Shown here: piece by piece, positions 48,710 through 57,653 of the stretch | Layout: every line of letters begins with the position of its first letter | How positions within the stretch are numbered: the stretch's first letter is position 1 | Origin: Salminus brasiliensis | Taxonomy: Eukaryota; Chordata; Actinopteri; Characiformes; Bryconidae | Assembly (NCBI RefSeq): GCF_030463535.1 | Contig: NC_132879.1 | Coordinates: 34,950,925-35,014,924 of the forward strand | Length of the DNA: 64,000 nt | Direction: 5' to 3' | Made by a program: the position numbers and the translations under genes | Notes under the pieces: generated by a model | What the model was told of the DNA's origin: nothing | Database searches by the model: none | What the model saw: only the letters and a program-made list of their open reading frames with translations

Positions 48710-51535
48710 GTGAGCAAAAAAGAAATAAATTCCTGTTCCTGTGTTATTACATGATAGCGTTAGGCTGTCGGCTGACTAATGTATAATTCAGACATTTGAT
48801 TATATGTGTATTATGTGCAGTACTGATTGAGTTGTGTAAGTCTAATAAACCTTTATTGTACATGCCCCCCGGGAAGCCATAATACAATGCATGTTTATGT
48901 AAAGGTGTTTCAGTGGAAGGCATGTCATTTGTTGACTAAGTGTATGTGGCTTTGGTTTTATCCCTTAGGAGAAGTATCTATCTAGGTTAAAAGCTTTTTT
49001 TTTCTTGTAAACATTGTGGTCTGTTCCTGCAGGCTTGGCGAAACCCGCTCTGGTGAAATTTGCAATGCTTGTGTGCTGCTGGTTAAACGCTGGAAGAAGC
49101 TTCCTGTTGGATCCAAAAAGAACTGGAATCATGTAAGTTCCCAGCATGCAGGCATTACCCACACAGGAGCTCACAGTCTTATTATAACCATGATTATCCC
49201 ACACTGTTAGGCAGTGATTGAATCTTATAACATATATGTTAATATAACAATGGGGTAGATAAAAATCTAAATATACATTGTGATTAAACTGTTTCTATTT
49301 AAATAAGGGATGCACTGATCATTCATTTTATGGACAATTCCAATTGCGGCAGATTTGATCAGGCCTTTGTTTTAAACCAAAGTTCACACTGTCTGGAGGC
49401 AAGTGAACACATGAAGCACACTCACACATTTTCAGTAACTTTCTATTAGCAAAGCACAACATAAATATTTGCTCTTTAATTAGTTGATCATATTGCATAA
49501 AAATCCGTTGCCTATTTGAATAACATGAAAAAAGCTACATCAAAAGTTAGAGGCAACTGCAAAGTAGGCAAATCTCATCCAAGAATTCATGTTCAGTGTA
49601 TGTGCCATTTATTCATATTATTTTTACCAGTTTCATTAACTACAAACCATCTTTCACTGGTTAACGCTACTTAGAAAATAGCTGGTGTTTATGGATATTG
49701 CAGTGCTGAAGCAAACACAGGACCATTGAAAAGAAAACTAAAGCTTTTACATAACCAGCTCTTCTGAAGATGTGCTTGTTTGTTTGACATGAAAAATGTT
49801 GGATACATCCATAGGAACTTAGTGTGTAAATGTGTGTATGGAACTAAATGTATAACAGTGAAAATGCGGCATTGTATTAAAAGGGGATGGTCAGGGGGAA
49901 ATTGTTTTTAGTTTTTTTTTTTTTTAATTGGAAGATGGCATTTCCTCAAATCGTGCCTCACTGATGACCTGATTGTTCAGAATACACACTGTATAACTGA
50001 TTTGGCCATCTCTGGTTTGTGGTATTCTACAGGTGGTGGATGCACGAGGTGGACCCAGCTTGAAGATGACGGTGAAGTCCAAGAAGGTCAAGTCTCTCTC
50101 CAGGAGAATCAGGCCTAGTCAAATTTGCAGAGTGCAGAACGAACTGAAAAGAAACAGTAAGTAGACTTCTCTTTTGTGTATTAACCATGTCTTCCTTTTA
50201 GAGTTGAATTAATGCCATCAAAGACAGTTAGATATACAGCCTTATGCAAGTTTGCCCACTCCTGCTGAGATGGTTTGTTTTGGAGTATGGTTTTGATTTT
50301 GTAATTAAAAATAAGTTATTCTACAGAGAACACTTACTTATTTAAAAAGCGCCCAAACTTTTGTATAAGACTGTATGTCAGATGCTAACAGAGGCTAATC
50401 ATGTTTCAGTGTGTCAGTGCTAATAGAGTTTTTTTGAAAATAAGATCAGTTATTTGGTATCAGAATTTATTCATATTCATTTATTTATACTTAGTCAATT
50501 CAAAGAAATATGTTGACACAAAACAAGGTGGTCCTTTACATATTTGTCATTGTATTGACAAATATGTAAAAATCAACTTCTGGCCCATTACACATTTTTA
50601 CAGTGCATCTTTGTGTGTTCTGGAAAACCGCTGCATGTAATTTTGCAAAACTGCTGATGAGATAAGAGTTAAGAACTAAGTCCTGAATGCTCTCTCTGAT
50701 TACAGACTCTGATGCACACAGCACTACCTCCAGTGCCAGTCCCGCCCAATCTCCCAGCTACAGTAACCAATCAGACGAGGGCTCTGACTCCGAGCTCACT
50801 CCTGGCTCCACCCGATCACCGGTCTTTTCTTTCCTGGACCTGACATACTGGAAGAGGTGCTTTTTTTGAGACTTTACCCCTTAAGCTATTAGAAACTGGA
50901 AGCTGCAGGCTGCAAATCTACTTTGGACTGAGATGTCTATTTCTCACGGTCATAACAGCATAATTGTTACTTTATATAATCATTTATAGTTTTTAATGTT
51001 TAATGTTTGTAATTTAAAAGTTCTCCACACTCTCAAACTGTGGCTCTTCTATGGCCGAGTTAATCCAATCTGAATCTTGAATCAGTTTCCAGTTCTGGAT
51101 TTGTTCTCACTGAAAGTTAAGGGAACAGTTAATGTAACTGATTGGCCATGTAGAGTTACACCTAGTCCAGGACTGGAAACTGGGTTCAATGTCTAGATTT
51201 ATAGACCTCTGTTCTGTGGCATTGCTCAAAGACGATTGGCTTACACCAGCTTTGTGTTTACCATCTCTAGGCAGCGGGTGTGCTGCGGCATCATCTACAA
51301 AGGCCGCTTCGGAGAAGTGTTGATCGATCCCCATCTCTTCAAGCCTTGCTGTCAGAAGAAACAGGCGCAGGAGCAAGAAGAAGAGGAAGAGGAGGATGAA
51401 CCGGAGGAAGAAGATGTGGACCTGGTGAAAGAGGAGGGGCAGGCTGTTGAGAGCCCACTGGCCTCTCCACTTGCCCCATCCCTTTCCCCCCCTGTGCCTG
51501 TCAAAACGGAGGCAGAGGATGTAGAGGTGTGGTGA
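48582..51535 (+). CDS. SINHCAF: SIN3-HDAC complex-associated factor (FAM60A)
   Basis: Subunit of the nuclear SIN3A/HDAC1-2 co-repressor complex, which binds chromatin and represses genes including cell-cycle and TGF-beta targets. Five coding exons give 255 residues. The N-terminus MFGFHKPKMYRSLDGCCICR is a near-exact family match. Zinc-ligand candidates are C16, C19, C41, C53 and C56 in a GATA-like finger. The middle has KKNWNHVVDARGGPSLK and a Ser-rich stretch with HSTTSSASPAQSP. The conserved C-terminal block is FSFLDLTYWKRQRVCCGIIY, then KGRFGEVLID. Beyond PHLFKPCC the protein has a long acidic tail ([16 protein letters not shown]) absent in the human protein as I recall it (221 aa). The final Trp of the family is kept (VEVW). 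The start is fixed by the conserved N-terminus. Confidence 0.97.
48710..49032 (+). other. SINHCAF: SINHCAF intron
   Basis: Intron of 323 bp. Nothing is recognised in it. Confidence 0.7.
49033..49132 (+). CDS. SINHCAF: SINHCAF coding exon 2
   Basis: Encodes (G)LGETRSGEICNACVLLVKR, then WKKLPVGSKKNWNH. Acceptor 'cctgcag', donor 'gtaagt', exit phase 0. CNAC supplies the second pair of zinc ligands. Confidence 0.97.
49133..50032 (+). other. SINHCAF: SINHCAF intron
   Basis: Intron of 900 bp, AT-rich, with a T run at 49912-49925. No element is recognised. Confidence 0.65.
50033..50156 (+). CDS. SINHCAF: SINHCAF coding exon 3
   Basis: Encodes VVDARGGPSLKMTVKSKKVK, then SLSRRIRPSQICRVQNELKR. Acceptor 'ttctacag', donor 'gtaagt', exit phase 1. 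A basic segment. Confidence 0.96.
50157..50705 (+). other. SINHCAF: SINHCAF intron with MITE
   Basis: Intron of 549 bp that contains the 137-bp TA-flanked MITE at 50237-50373. Confidence 0.75.
50237..50373. mobile_element. 137-bp TA-flanked Tc1-derived MITE
   Basis: The left end 'cagccttatgcaagtttgcc' and right end 'gcccaaacttttgtataaga' + 'ctg' are imperfect inverted repeats. TA dinucleotides lie at 50235-50236 and 50374-50375. The termini match the 'cccaaacttttg' ends typical of one fish Tc1 family. Confidence 0.8.
50706..50856 (+). CDS. SINHCAF: SINHCAF coding exon 4
   Basis: Encodes (N)SDAHSTTSSASPAQSPSYS, then NQSDEGSDSELTPGSTRSP and VFSFLDLTYWK. Acceptor 'gattacag', donor 'gtgctt' (weak), exit phase 2. 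Confidence 0.96.
50857..51270 (+). other. SINHCAF: SINHCAF intron
   Basis: Intron of 414 bp. No element is recognised. Confidence 0.65.
51271..51535 (+). CDS. SINHCAF: SINHCAF coding exon 5 (last)
   Basis: Encodes (R)QRVCCGIIYKGRFGEVLID, then PHLFKPCCQKKQ, a Glu/Asp-rich run, a Pro/Ser segment, and PVKTEAEDVEVW before TGA (51533-51535). Acceptor 'catctctag'. VKTE fits the psi-K-x-E sumoylation consensus. Confidence 0.96.
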
Positions 51536-52191
51536 TGGCCCCATCTCCCAGAGAACTGATTCGGCATTCTAAGGAAGCCTTTGAGGGTTTGGGGGCTACT
51601 GTTGTCTTCTGGCACTCTTAAAGAACTCCTCTCAGATTGCCTTCAATCCAAGAGCAGCTGGAACCTTGTCTAACCGTTTTAACCGAGTGGTTTTGTTTGT
51701 TTTGTTTAATGCGGGTGGGGTGGGCTTCCCTTGCTGTGAGTCTGCTGATTGTGTTTGTTTTATTTTAATGTATGTAATGTTTGTTTCATACCATTCAGGC
51801 CTAATTTGATTCATTTTTGTTTTACACTGCATCCCTTGCTAGACAAATTGATTTGTTTTTTTCCTCTTTTTTTTACTTTTCTTAATGTAAAGATATTTGT
51901 TTACTTGGTAACACCTTGCGTTTCATAGGCTATTTGGTATTTATATAAGAGAACTGACGCAAACCTACATAATGATTTAACAAGGCTTATTCCATGCTTA
52001 TTCAGGTGTTACAAAGGCTGCTTGTGTTCATTGTGATTTGATTTCATCTCAGAAAATGTTGTAACAACTTGCTTATTGGAATAAGCCTTTATAAATTGTT
52101 ATGTTGATTTTTATTAGTTGTCATGAAAAGCTCATATTATGTAGGTGTAAGATGCTGCCTTCTTTTTTGTTCTTGCAATAGGTTGAGCTAT

Positions 52192-52530
52192 AAGCCCTTT
52201 TCACACCCAAAACCTGGTACACTCCCCCAATTTCGTTCTCTCTAAAAAAACTGAAATTGTTCTGTGGCTTCTATCTAGAACCATGTACAAAATACAATCA
52301 TTTTTTAAAAAACATTTTTTCCACTCACATAGCTAAACTGTGAAAAAACAGAAGTGTCTCAGAATTGTTCCACTTTAGTGGTTGTAATCTGGACTTCTGT
52401 TTACACATGACCCTTTTTTTATCTGGATATTGTACTAGGTTTTGTACCACATCAGCTTCCCCTGGACTTCCATGCTCCGTTTCATTTCTGAGGAATCCCA
52501 GAATAAAAGTGCATGTGTGAAAGGGGCTGT
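52192..52530. mobile_element. MITE inside the SINHCAF 3' UTR
   Basis: GCCCTTTTCACAC at 52194-52206 pairs with GTGTGAAAGGGGC at 52515-52527, with one mismatch; the repeat extends imperfectly to about 16 bp. The 340-bp interior has no ORF and contains an AATAAA at 52502-52507 in the sense orientation of the gene. Confidence 0.75.
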
Positions 52531-54479
52531 AGTGTAAGGTAGCCACATCTATCTCGATTGCTTTTTTTTCTGTATTTCTCTCTCTCTCTCCCTCTTTTTG
52601 GTCCATTAGACTTGGAACTTGAGCGCTGATTTCAGCAAAAGTTCTCTCTCTTTCGTTCTGACCTCAGACGTTGTTGGCCAGTCAGCAAAACTGATCTCAA
52701 GTCAGTGTTTCACTGCACATGCACATGTTCTCCCTCAGTGTTACTGTGCTGCTGAGACAAACTAAGCAAGACCAACCAAAAAAACAAAACAAAAAAAAAA
52801 CACAAAAAAACAACAAAAAAAACTAAAAACAGAAAAGAAAAAAAACCCCTAAACCTCTGCAAGGTTTTCTGGAACCACGCTCATGTACTAATGTAAATAT
52901 TCAGAGCTGTACATTTTCAGCAATATCCACGTCATGCATGATGAAAGCGAAGCAAGCCATTGTCCTAAAGAGAATCTGCATGAAAATTGCATGGCCTTCT
53001 AAAGAGTTCCAGATTATTTTTATTTGCTTTATCTGATCTTTTGGGCAGGTTTTGATACAGCTCTAATAAGAAATATCTATATTTTTGTAGATAAAAACAA
53101 AAAAAGAAAATGACAAAAATGAGTTCTGAGATATCGAATCTTTTTTGTTTGTTTGCTTGTTTGTTTTAAATGTGGACTAGGACACGTCTCCGGTAGTTTA
53201 GTCAGTCATGTTAAAATTATGATTTTGAATTCGATACAAATTTGTGTTCTATTTATTCTTTTACCGATTACACTCAGTTTCACAAACAGTACCTCCTGGC
53301 TTTTCTGCAAATGTGTGTACTACACTGACAACAATGTTTCACAGTTTTCTAATGTTTTGTAAGGATTAAAAATATTTTGGGGTCTTTTGTGTGTAATTAG
53401 ATACTTGTTTATTCTTGTTATTGTCTTCTTTTTAAAAAAACGTTAATTTCTATATTCTGTATCAACAATTCCTGAAAGGTTCAGTCCTTGTAACGGCTTT
53501 TACTTTTTATTACTGTAAGATTTTTTTTATATACCCAGGTAGACCTGTAATCCTGTTCAATTTATAATCAGTCCTGGTGAAATATGTACAACCTGCATGA
53601 ATTTCCTTTGCATTCCAACAGATGGCACTATAGAGTAGGCTTCATCATTAGCACACCTTCAGCATATTCCAGTACTAAGTCTTTATGTCACAGTTTTTTG
53701 AGTCTGAGTATTTGTTGAACGGACTGTTTGTAACTGGTATTTTGTTACTGGTGTGATGAATAAGGCCTGGCCGTTCACTGGGACTTTTTCTTTAGTGAAA
53801 TACCTTAATTCCTCCACAGAAACTCTCAGTTACAGCAGTGGCTACAGCTTTTCTACATCTAGACTGACCGTTTTTGTCTGTGCTCATTTTCTGTTTGTAA
53901 ACCAGTGTTTGGATTGGTGCTGGCAGCTCTGTTGGACACTGATTTATTACAGAATGACACGAGTTGATCTCTACAAGCTTTTCAGCCGCCACGGCGAATA
54001 TGTGGAGCTGTAAGTTCTCTACAGGTTCTCTATGTCTACATCTGTCACAGTATACTACTTCACTCTTTGTAAATACGATAATGAACTGAGTGGTATGATA
54101 TTCACTTTGTGTATTATTTATTTTATATTTATTTGCAACACTTGCCATGTTTTTTTTTAATCTCTTGTGGGTTTCTGAAACTCATGATTTTTTCACACAG
54201 ATTTACCATTTCAACCTCATCCCAGTATGGCTTTACTTTCCCTTTTTTTTTTGCAAAATGTTTAGGAATATGCTGAATATAACTGTATATTATCGTTATT
54301 CTTTTCCTTCAGGTAAAATCATGCCCAAAATATACCTGTTATTTTCCTTCAGCGTAGTCCCTTAGGCGTCGTACTCTACAGGCATGTATGGTAGCTATGC
54401 ACTTTGTATTGACCTTATTAGAAAATATATGAAGCAGGTTTTGTATTTTTTTACATACTCTACTTTTTACTTGTTCCTC

Positions 54480-54485
54480 AATAAA
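54480..54485 (+). promoter_or_regulatory. SINHCAF: Probable SINHCAF poly(A) signal (AATAAA)
   Basis: AATAAA is followed by 'gtcgtgttgtggttttgtgt', a strong GU-rich downstream element about 25-45 nt further on. Confidence 0.7.
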
Positions 54486-54505
54486 TGTAGCTTGTGACGT
54501 TCCCA

Positions 54506-55779
54506 CAGGTCGTGTTGTGGTTTTGTGTATCGTCTCCGTTCAACAGGCGAGAGTTTACAGTTGATGATACATACTGGAATATGGTGGGGCATTTCACAAT
54601 ACCTTGTAAGTGAACAGTCCTCTCTAATGAACACCCATCCCTCTCTCTTGATTACAGTTGTGGCAACTGATCGTCAGGATATTTAACATCTGAGAGGTTA
54701 TGAGAGGCCATCCTCAGCACATGTGATAGGTATCTGCTTGGTCAGTGCTTTAGAGAGAGAGTCCATCAAGAGATTCCTTAATGTCCAGAGGAGTTCATAC
54801 TCCCAAATGTTCTCCCAAGAGGAAGTTCTGACATGCGTTTGAGGCTCTATTTTAGCTAGGCTGACCATGCGTCCTCTTTTTCCTGGACATATCCTCTTTT
54901 TGGGCCGTGAAAAATTTATATTTCTTGTTTATGTATCACTGTTCATTAATATAGTCATTTTACAGATATTTAACTCCCTTCTACCCTCAAACACACACAC
55001 ACACACGGTCACACTTGAACTCCCTCGGCCACAACATCCTAACTACGATGGACGCCTGTGTGTCTCCATTGATCTCTGGTCACCTTATTTCAGTAGATCA
55101 TTTGACTGGACATGTTGGAAAAGAAGTATCAGCATGTCTAAATAGCTAACTGTGGCTGTTAGCTGCAGAAGGGGTGAGTTGGTAGTGAATGCTCCAGCAA
55201 CTTCTATGTTTTGGCACTGCCTGACTGATCCACGTTTTGTAGTTGCAGGCTTCATTCATTGCTCCAGATCTGGAGGACAGGTTTAGGACAGGCTGTCGAG
55301 AGGCCTATAGTCCTGAAGGATGGAAGTTCAAGAAACCATTGCTTCATATTGCACACAGAGTGTGTTATATGTACTGAAATCACACAGTGTCAGAAAGCAC
55401 GTTGAAACAATGTGTAGAGAAAAAAATATATCTTTAGAATAACAAAATAATAAAGTATAATAAACAAATAGTATTAATGTAACCTAAAAATTCATATACA
55501 TATAAAAAGCAGTGATTTTAGTAGACTCTCTCAATGTGTTTTTCATTTAACCATTAACCTCCAGTTGAGGAAGCCCAGTAGCCCAGTAAGTCAATGCTTC
55601 ATTAGGTTAAATCAGGTTCTGATGGATTTGAACAGATTCATGGAATGTCTCGGGGCAGCAAGGGACAATGATATTGGGCACAATAATATATATGCATAAT
55701 GCATTACAATGGCATACCACAGTTTAGCTGTGATGTAGTAATTTTCAAGATTTGTGTATTCTTTTTTTTTTTTTTTTGC
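54506..55779. other. Intergenic interval
   Basis: AT-rich sequence between the SINHCAF poly(A) site and the Tc1 relic. It holds a short CA array near 54990-55006. No gene is recognised. Confidence 0.6.
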
Positions 55780-56525
55780 AAAATTTTTAAATGAGAGAAA
55801 AGACAGGAGCTCCATGTAAAAGATTGTGCACCCTTAGCGACTAAGGCCTTAGGTAACTTCTACCAAGCTCTCAGACCTGAATTAGCAGTCATGGACTCCT
55901 CTAATTTAATCTCTAAGCTGTTTAGCACTGTGAAAATGAAAATGATAGATGCTAACAAAGCAAGACAAGGCGATATGAAGATAGCAAAGCATTCATTTAC
56001 ATTTATGGCATTTGTAAGTCGCTCTTATCCAGAGCGACTTACAAGGTTACTCGTATTACAGAGGTGGGCCAATGCAGTGTTAGGAGTCTTGCCCAAGGAC
56101 TCTTATTGGAGTAGCACAGCACCACAGTCACACAGACCGGGAATCGAACCCCAGTCTCCCACATGCTGTGGAAGCTCAGGAGCAGATAGTGGTGTTATCT
56201 GTTGCGCCACACCAACCGCAGATACTTGTGTATTAAGTGTAATTAAGAAACAGCAGAACAGTGGAGAAGCTGTGGCCTGGAAGAGCAAGAAAGCTTACTG
56301 ACAGAACGGCTAATGCAACCACGAAAGACCCCCAGGAAGAAAATCTGGAATCTGCGGTGGAATTTTCAAGATTGCACAAATACATGGAAGAATCCTGATG
56401 CACTTCCTAAACAGGTCCTGTGGACTGATGAAGGGTGCAGAATTTCTACAGCAGGATAATGATCTTAAACACACCGCAGACTCAAAATCTACAATGGAAT
56501 ATCCCCAAAGGCCGGTTGTTACAAA
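55780..56525 (+). mobile_element. Tc1-like relic interrupted by a SINE
   Basis: The left part (to about 55993) contains 'aaagattgtgcacccttagc' and 'cagtcatggactcctctaat', then 'aaaatgaaaatgatagatgc'. After the SINE (55994-56220), transposase remnants resume: 'gtgtaattaagaaacagcag', 'caggtcctgtggactgatga' and a FLQQDNDLKHTA-like stretch at about 56440-56480, where the family has DNDPKH. Large deletions and stops make it a fossil. Confidence 0.72.
55994..56220 (-). mobile_element. tRNA-derived SINE with L2-type tail, copy C
   Basis: On the minus strand, starting near 56220, there is a tRNA-like head with A-box-like 'tggcgcaacagat' and an exact B-box GGTTCGATTCC (on the + strand 'ggaatcgaacc', 56141-56151). 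A body containing 'gggcaagactcctaacactg' follows, then a 3' tail with the stem-loop at 56012-56044 and 'aatgccataaatgtaaatg'. The tail resembles that of the LINE copies A and B. Confidence 0.85.
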
Positions 56526-56597
56526 TAGTGCAGAACTTTCTTCAACTTTCTGCTCTTTGGATTATTGGTGCTTAGACTTGTGCATGCCTTAGTATAC

Positions 56598-56760
56598 TGC
56601 AGCCGGTTGGGGTAGAGCAGTGGGTGACCCGCCATCACTGTGGCAGACCAGGGTTTGTACCACAGTACAACAACAAAGGCCCTTGGGCAAGACTCCTAAC
56701 GGCACATTGGCCTGCCTGTGTCACATGATGCCATAAATGTAAAGGTGAATAAATACAAAT
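56598..56760 (+). mobile_element. tRNA-derived SINE, copy D
   Basis: The head 'gccggttggggtagagcagt' resembles an A box, and 'cagggtttgtacc' a degenerate B box. It shares 'cttgggcaagactcctaacg' and 'gccataaatgtaaa' with copy C but lies in the opposite orientation. It is more degraded and its tail stem-loop is lost. Confidence 0.7.
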
Positions 56761-56887
56761 ATGTGTGTTTTTTTTTTTCTAAATAACATAATTGACACAT
56801 TGATCTGCACAGCAGGGTATGAACTCCCAAAACACGCGAGTCAAGGGTGAGCCTCTCGTTTGATTAGGGCTGGAATTTCTCATTTTC

Positions 56888-56898
<11 letters not shown>

Positions 56899-56920
<22 letters not shown>

Positions 56921-57080
56921 GTTCTCTCTGTGAGCGAGCGAGCGAGCGAGGGAGCGAGCGCGAGCGCGCGCGTGCCCCCCCCTCCCTTCCCTGCGTGCTG
57001 ACGTCATGATTGCTGTGGCAGCTGCCTGCCTGGCGCTGATGAAGCGCATAAAAAGGTGAGAGGCGCCTCACGTTTGGCCT
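56899..57080 (+). promoter_or_regulatory. CAPRIN2: CAPRIN2 promoter with CRE and TATA-like box
   Basis: GC-rich block just upstream of the first CAPRIN2 exon. It contains a perfect CRE, TGACGTCA, at 56999-57006, a TATA-like CATAAAAAGG at 57047-57056, and GAGC/CG-rich simple sequence at 56932-56973. A start site about 25-30 bp after the TATA-like box (near 57080) is expected. Confidence 0.65.
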
Positions 57081-57183
57081 CTCCGAAACAACTGCCGAGT
57101 GCGTGTGTGCGCGCGCGCGCGGTTTCCCACCCCACCAAGGACGGGCTCGGCCTTTTCTCCCCCTCCCCTCCTCCTCACTGTGA

Positions 57184-57245
57184 ATGAGTGACCTGCAGTC
57201 AGTGCGGCTGGAAACGCCACGTTCACGCCCAGAGGAGCGCATGAG
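57184..57245 (+). CDS. CAPRIN2: CAPRIN2 exon 1, coding part (tentative)
   Basis: Encodes [20 protein letters not shown] plus two bases of the next codon. Donor 'gtcagt'. A TGA lies immediately before the ATG. The frame is continuous with exon 2, but initiation could instead be at 58133, making this 5' UTR. Confidence 0.55.
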
Positions 57246-57249
57246 GTCA

Positions 57250-57305
<56 letters not shown>

Positions 57306-57431
57306 TTTACCTCACCCCCTCACATGCATGCATGCATGTTGCTGCTGCTGCTTCAGGGTTGGCAGCTGTAGTCAGCACATTGGGCTCGTGTGGCTAATTT
57401 CCAGCTGTATGATGTGACCGTGTTGTTCAGG

Positions 57432-57491
<60 letters not shown>

Positions 57492-57531
57492 CTTCACTTT
57501 GATTGGGATGCTTCTGGAAAACAGCAGAGGG

Positions 57532-57572
<41 letters not shown>

Positions 57573-57608
57573 GAAGTCTCTCAGAATTGCTTAGTCAGAG
57601 CCACTGGA

Positions 57609-57653
<45 letters not shown>

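Larger units (their letters stand above)
51536..54505 (+). other. SINHCAF: SINHCAF 3' UTR
   Basis: About 3 kb of T/A-rich sequence from the stop codon to the AATAAA at 54480-54485. It includes an A-rich tract (52776-52847) and a MITE (52192-52530). No coding potential is seen. The end is inferred from the poly(A) signal. Confidence 0.65.

Noticed and set aside
54867..55145. 92-codon ORF in the intergenic region
   Set aside because: No known domain, contains a CA-repeat translation (NTHTHTV) and lies between two genes without promoter signals.
55994..56220. A functional tRNA gene on the minus strand
   Set aside because: The B box is exact, but no complete cloverleaf or acceptor stem can be built, and the sequence continues into a SINE body and L2-type tail.
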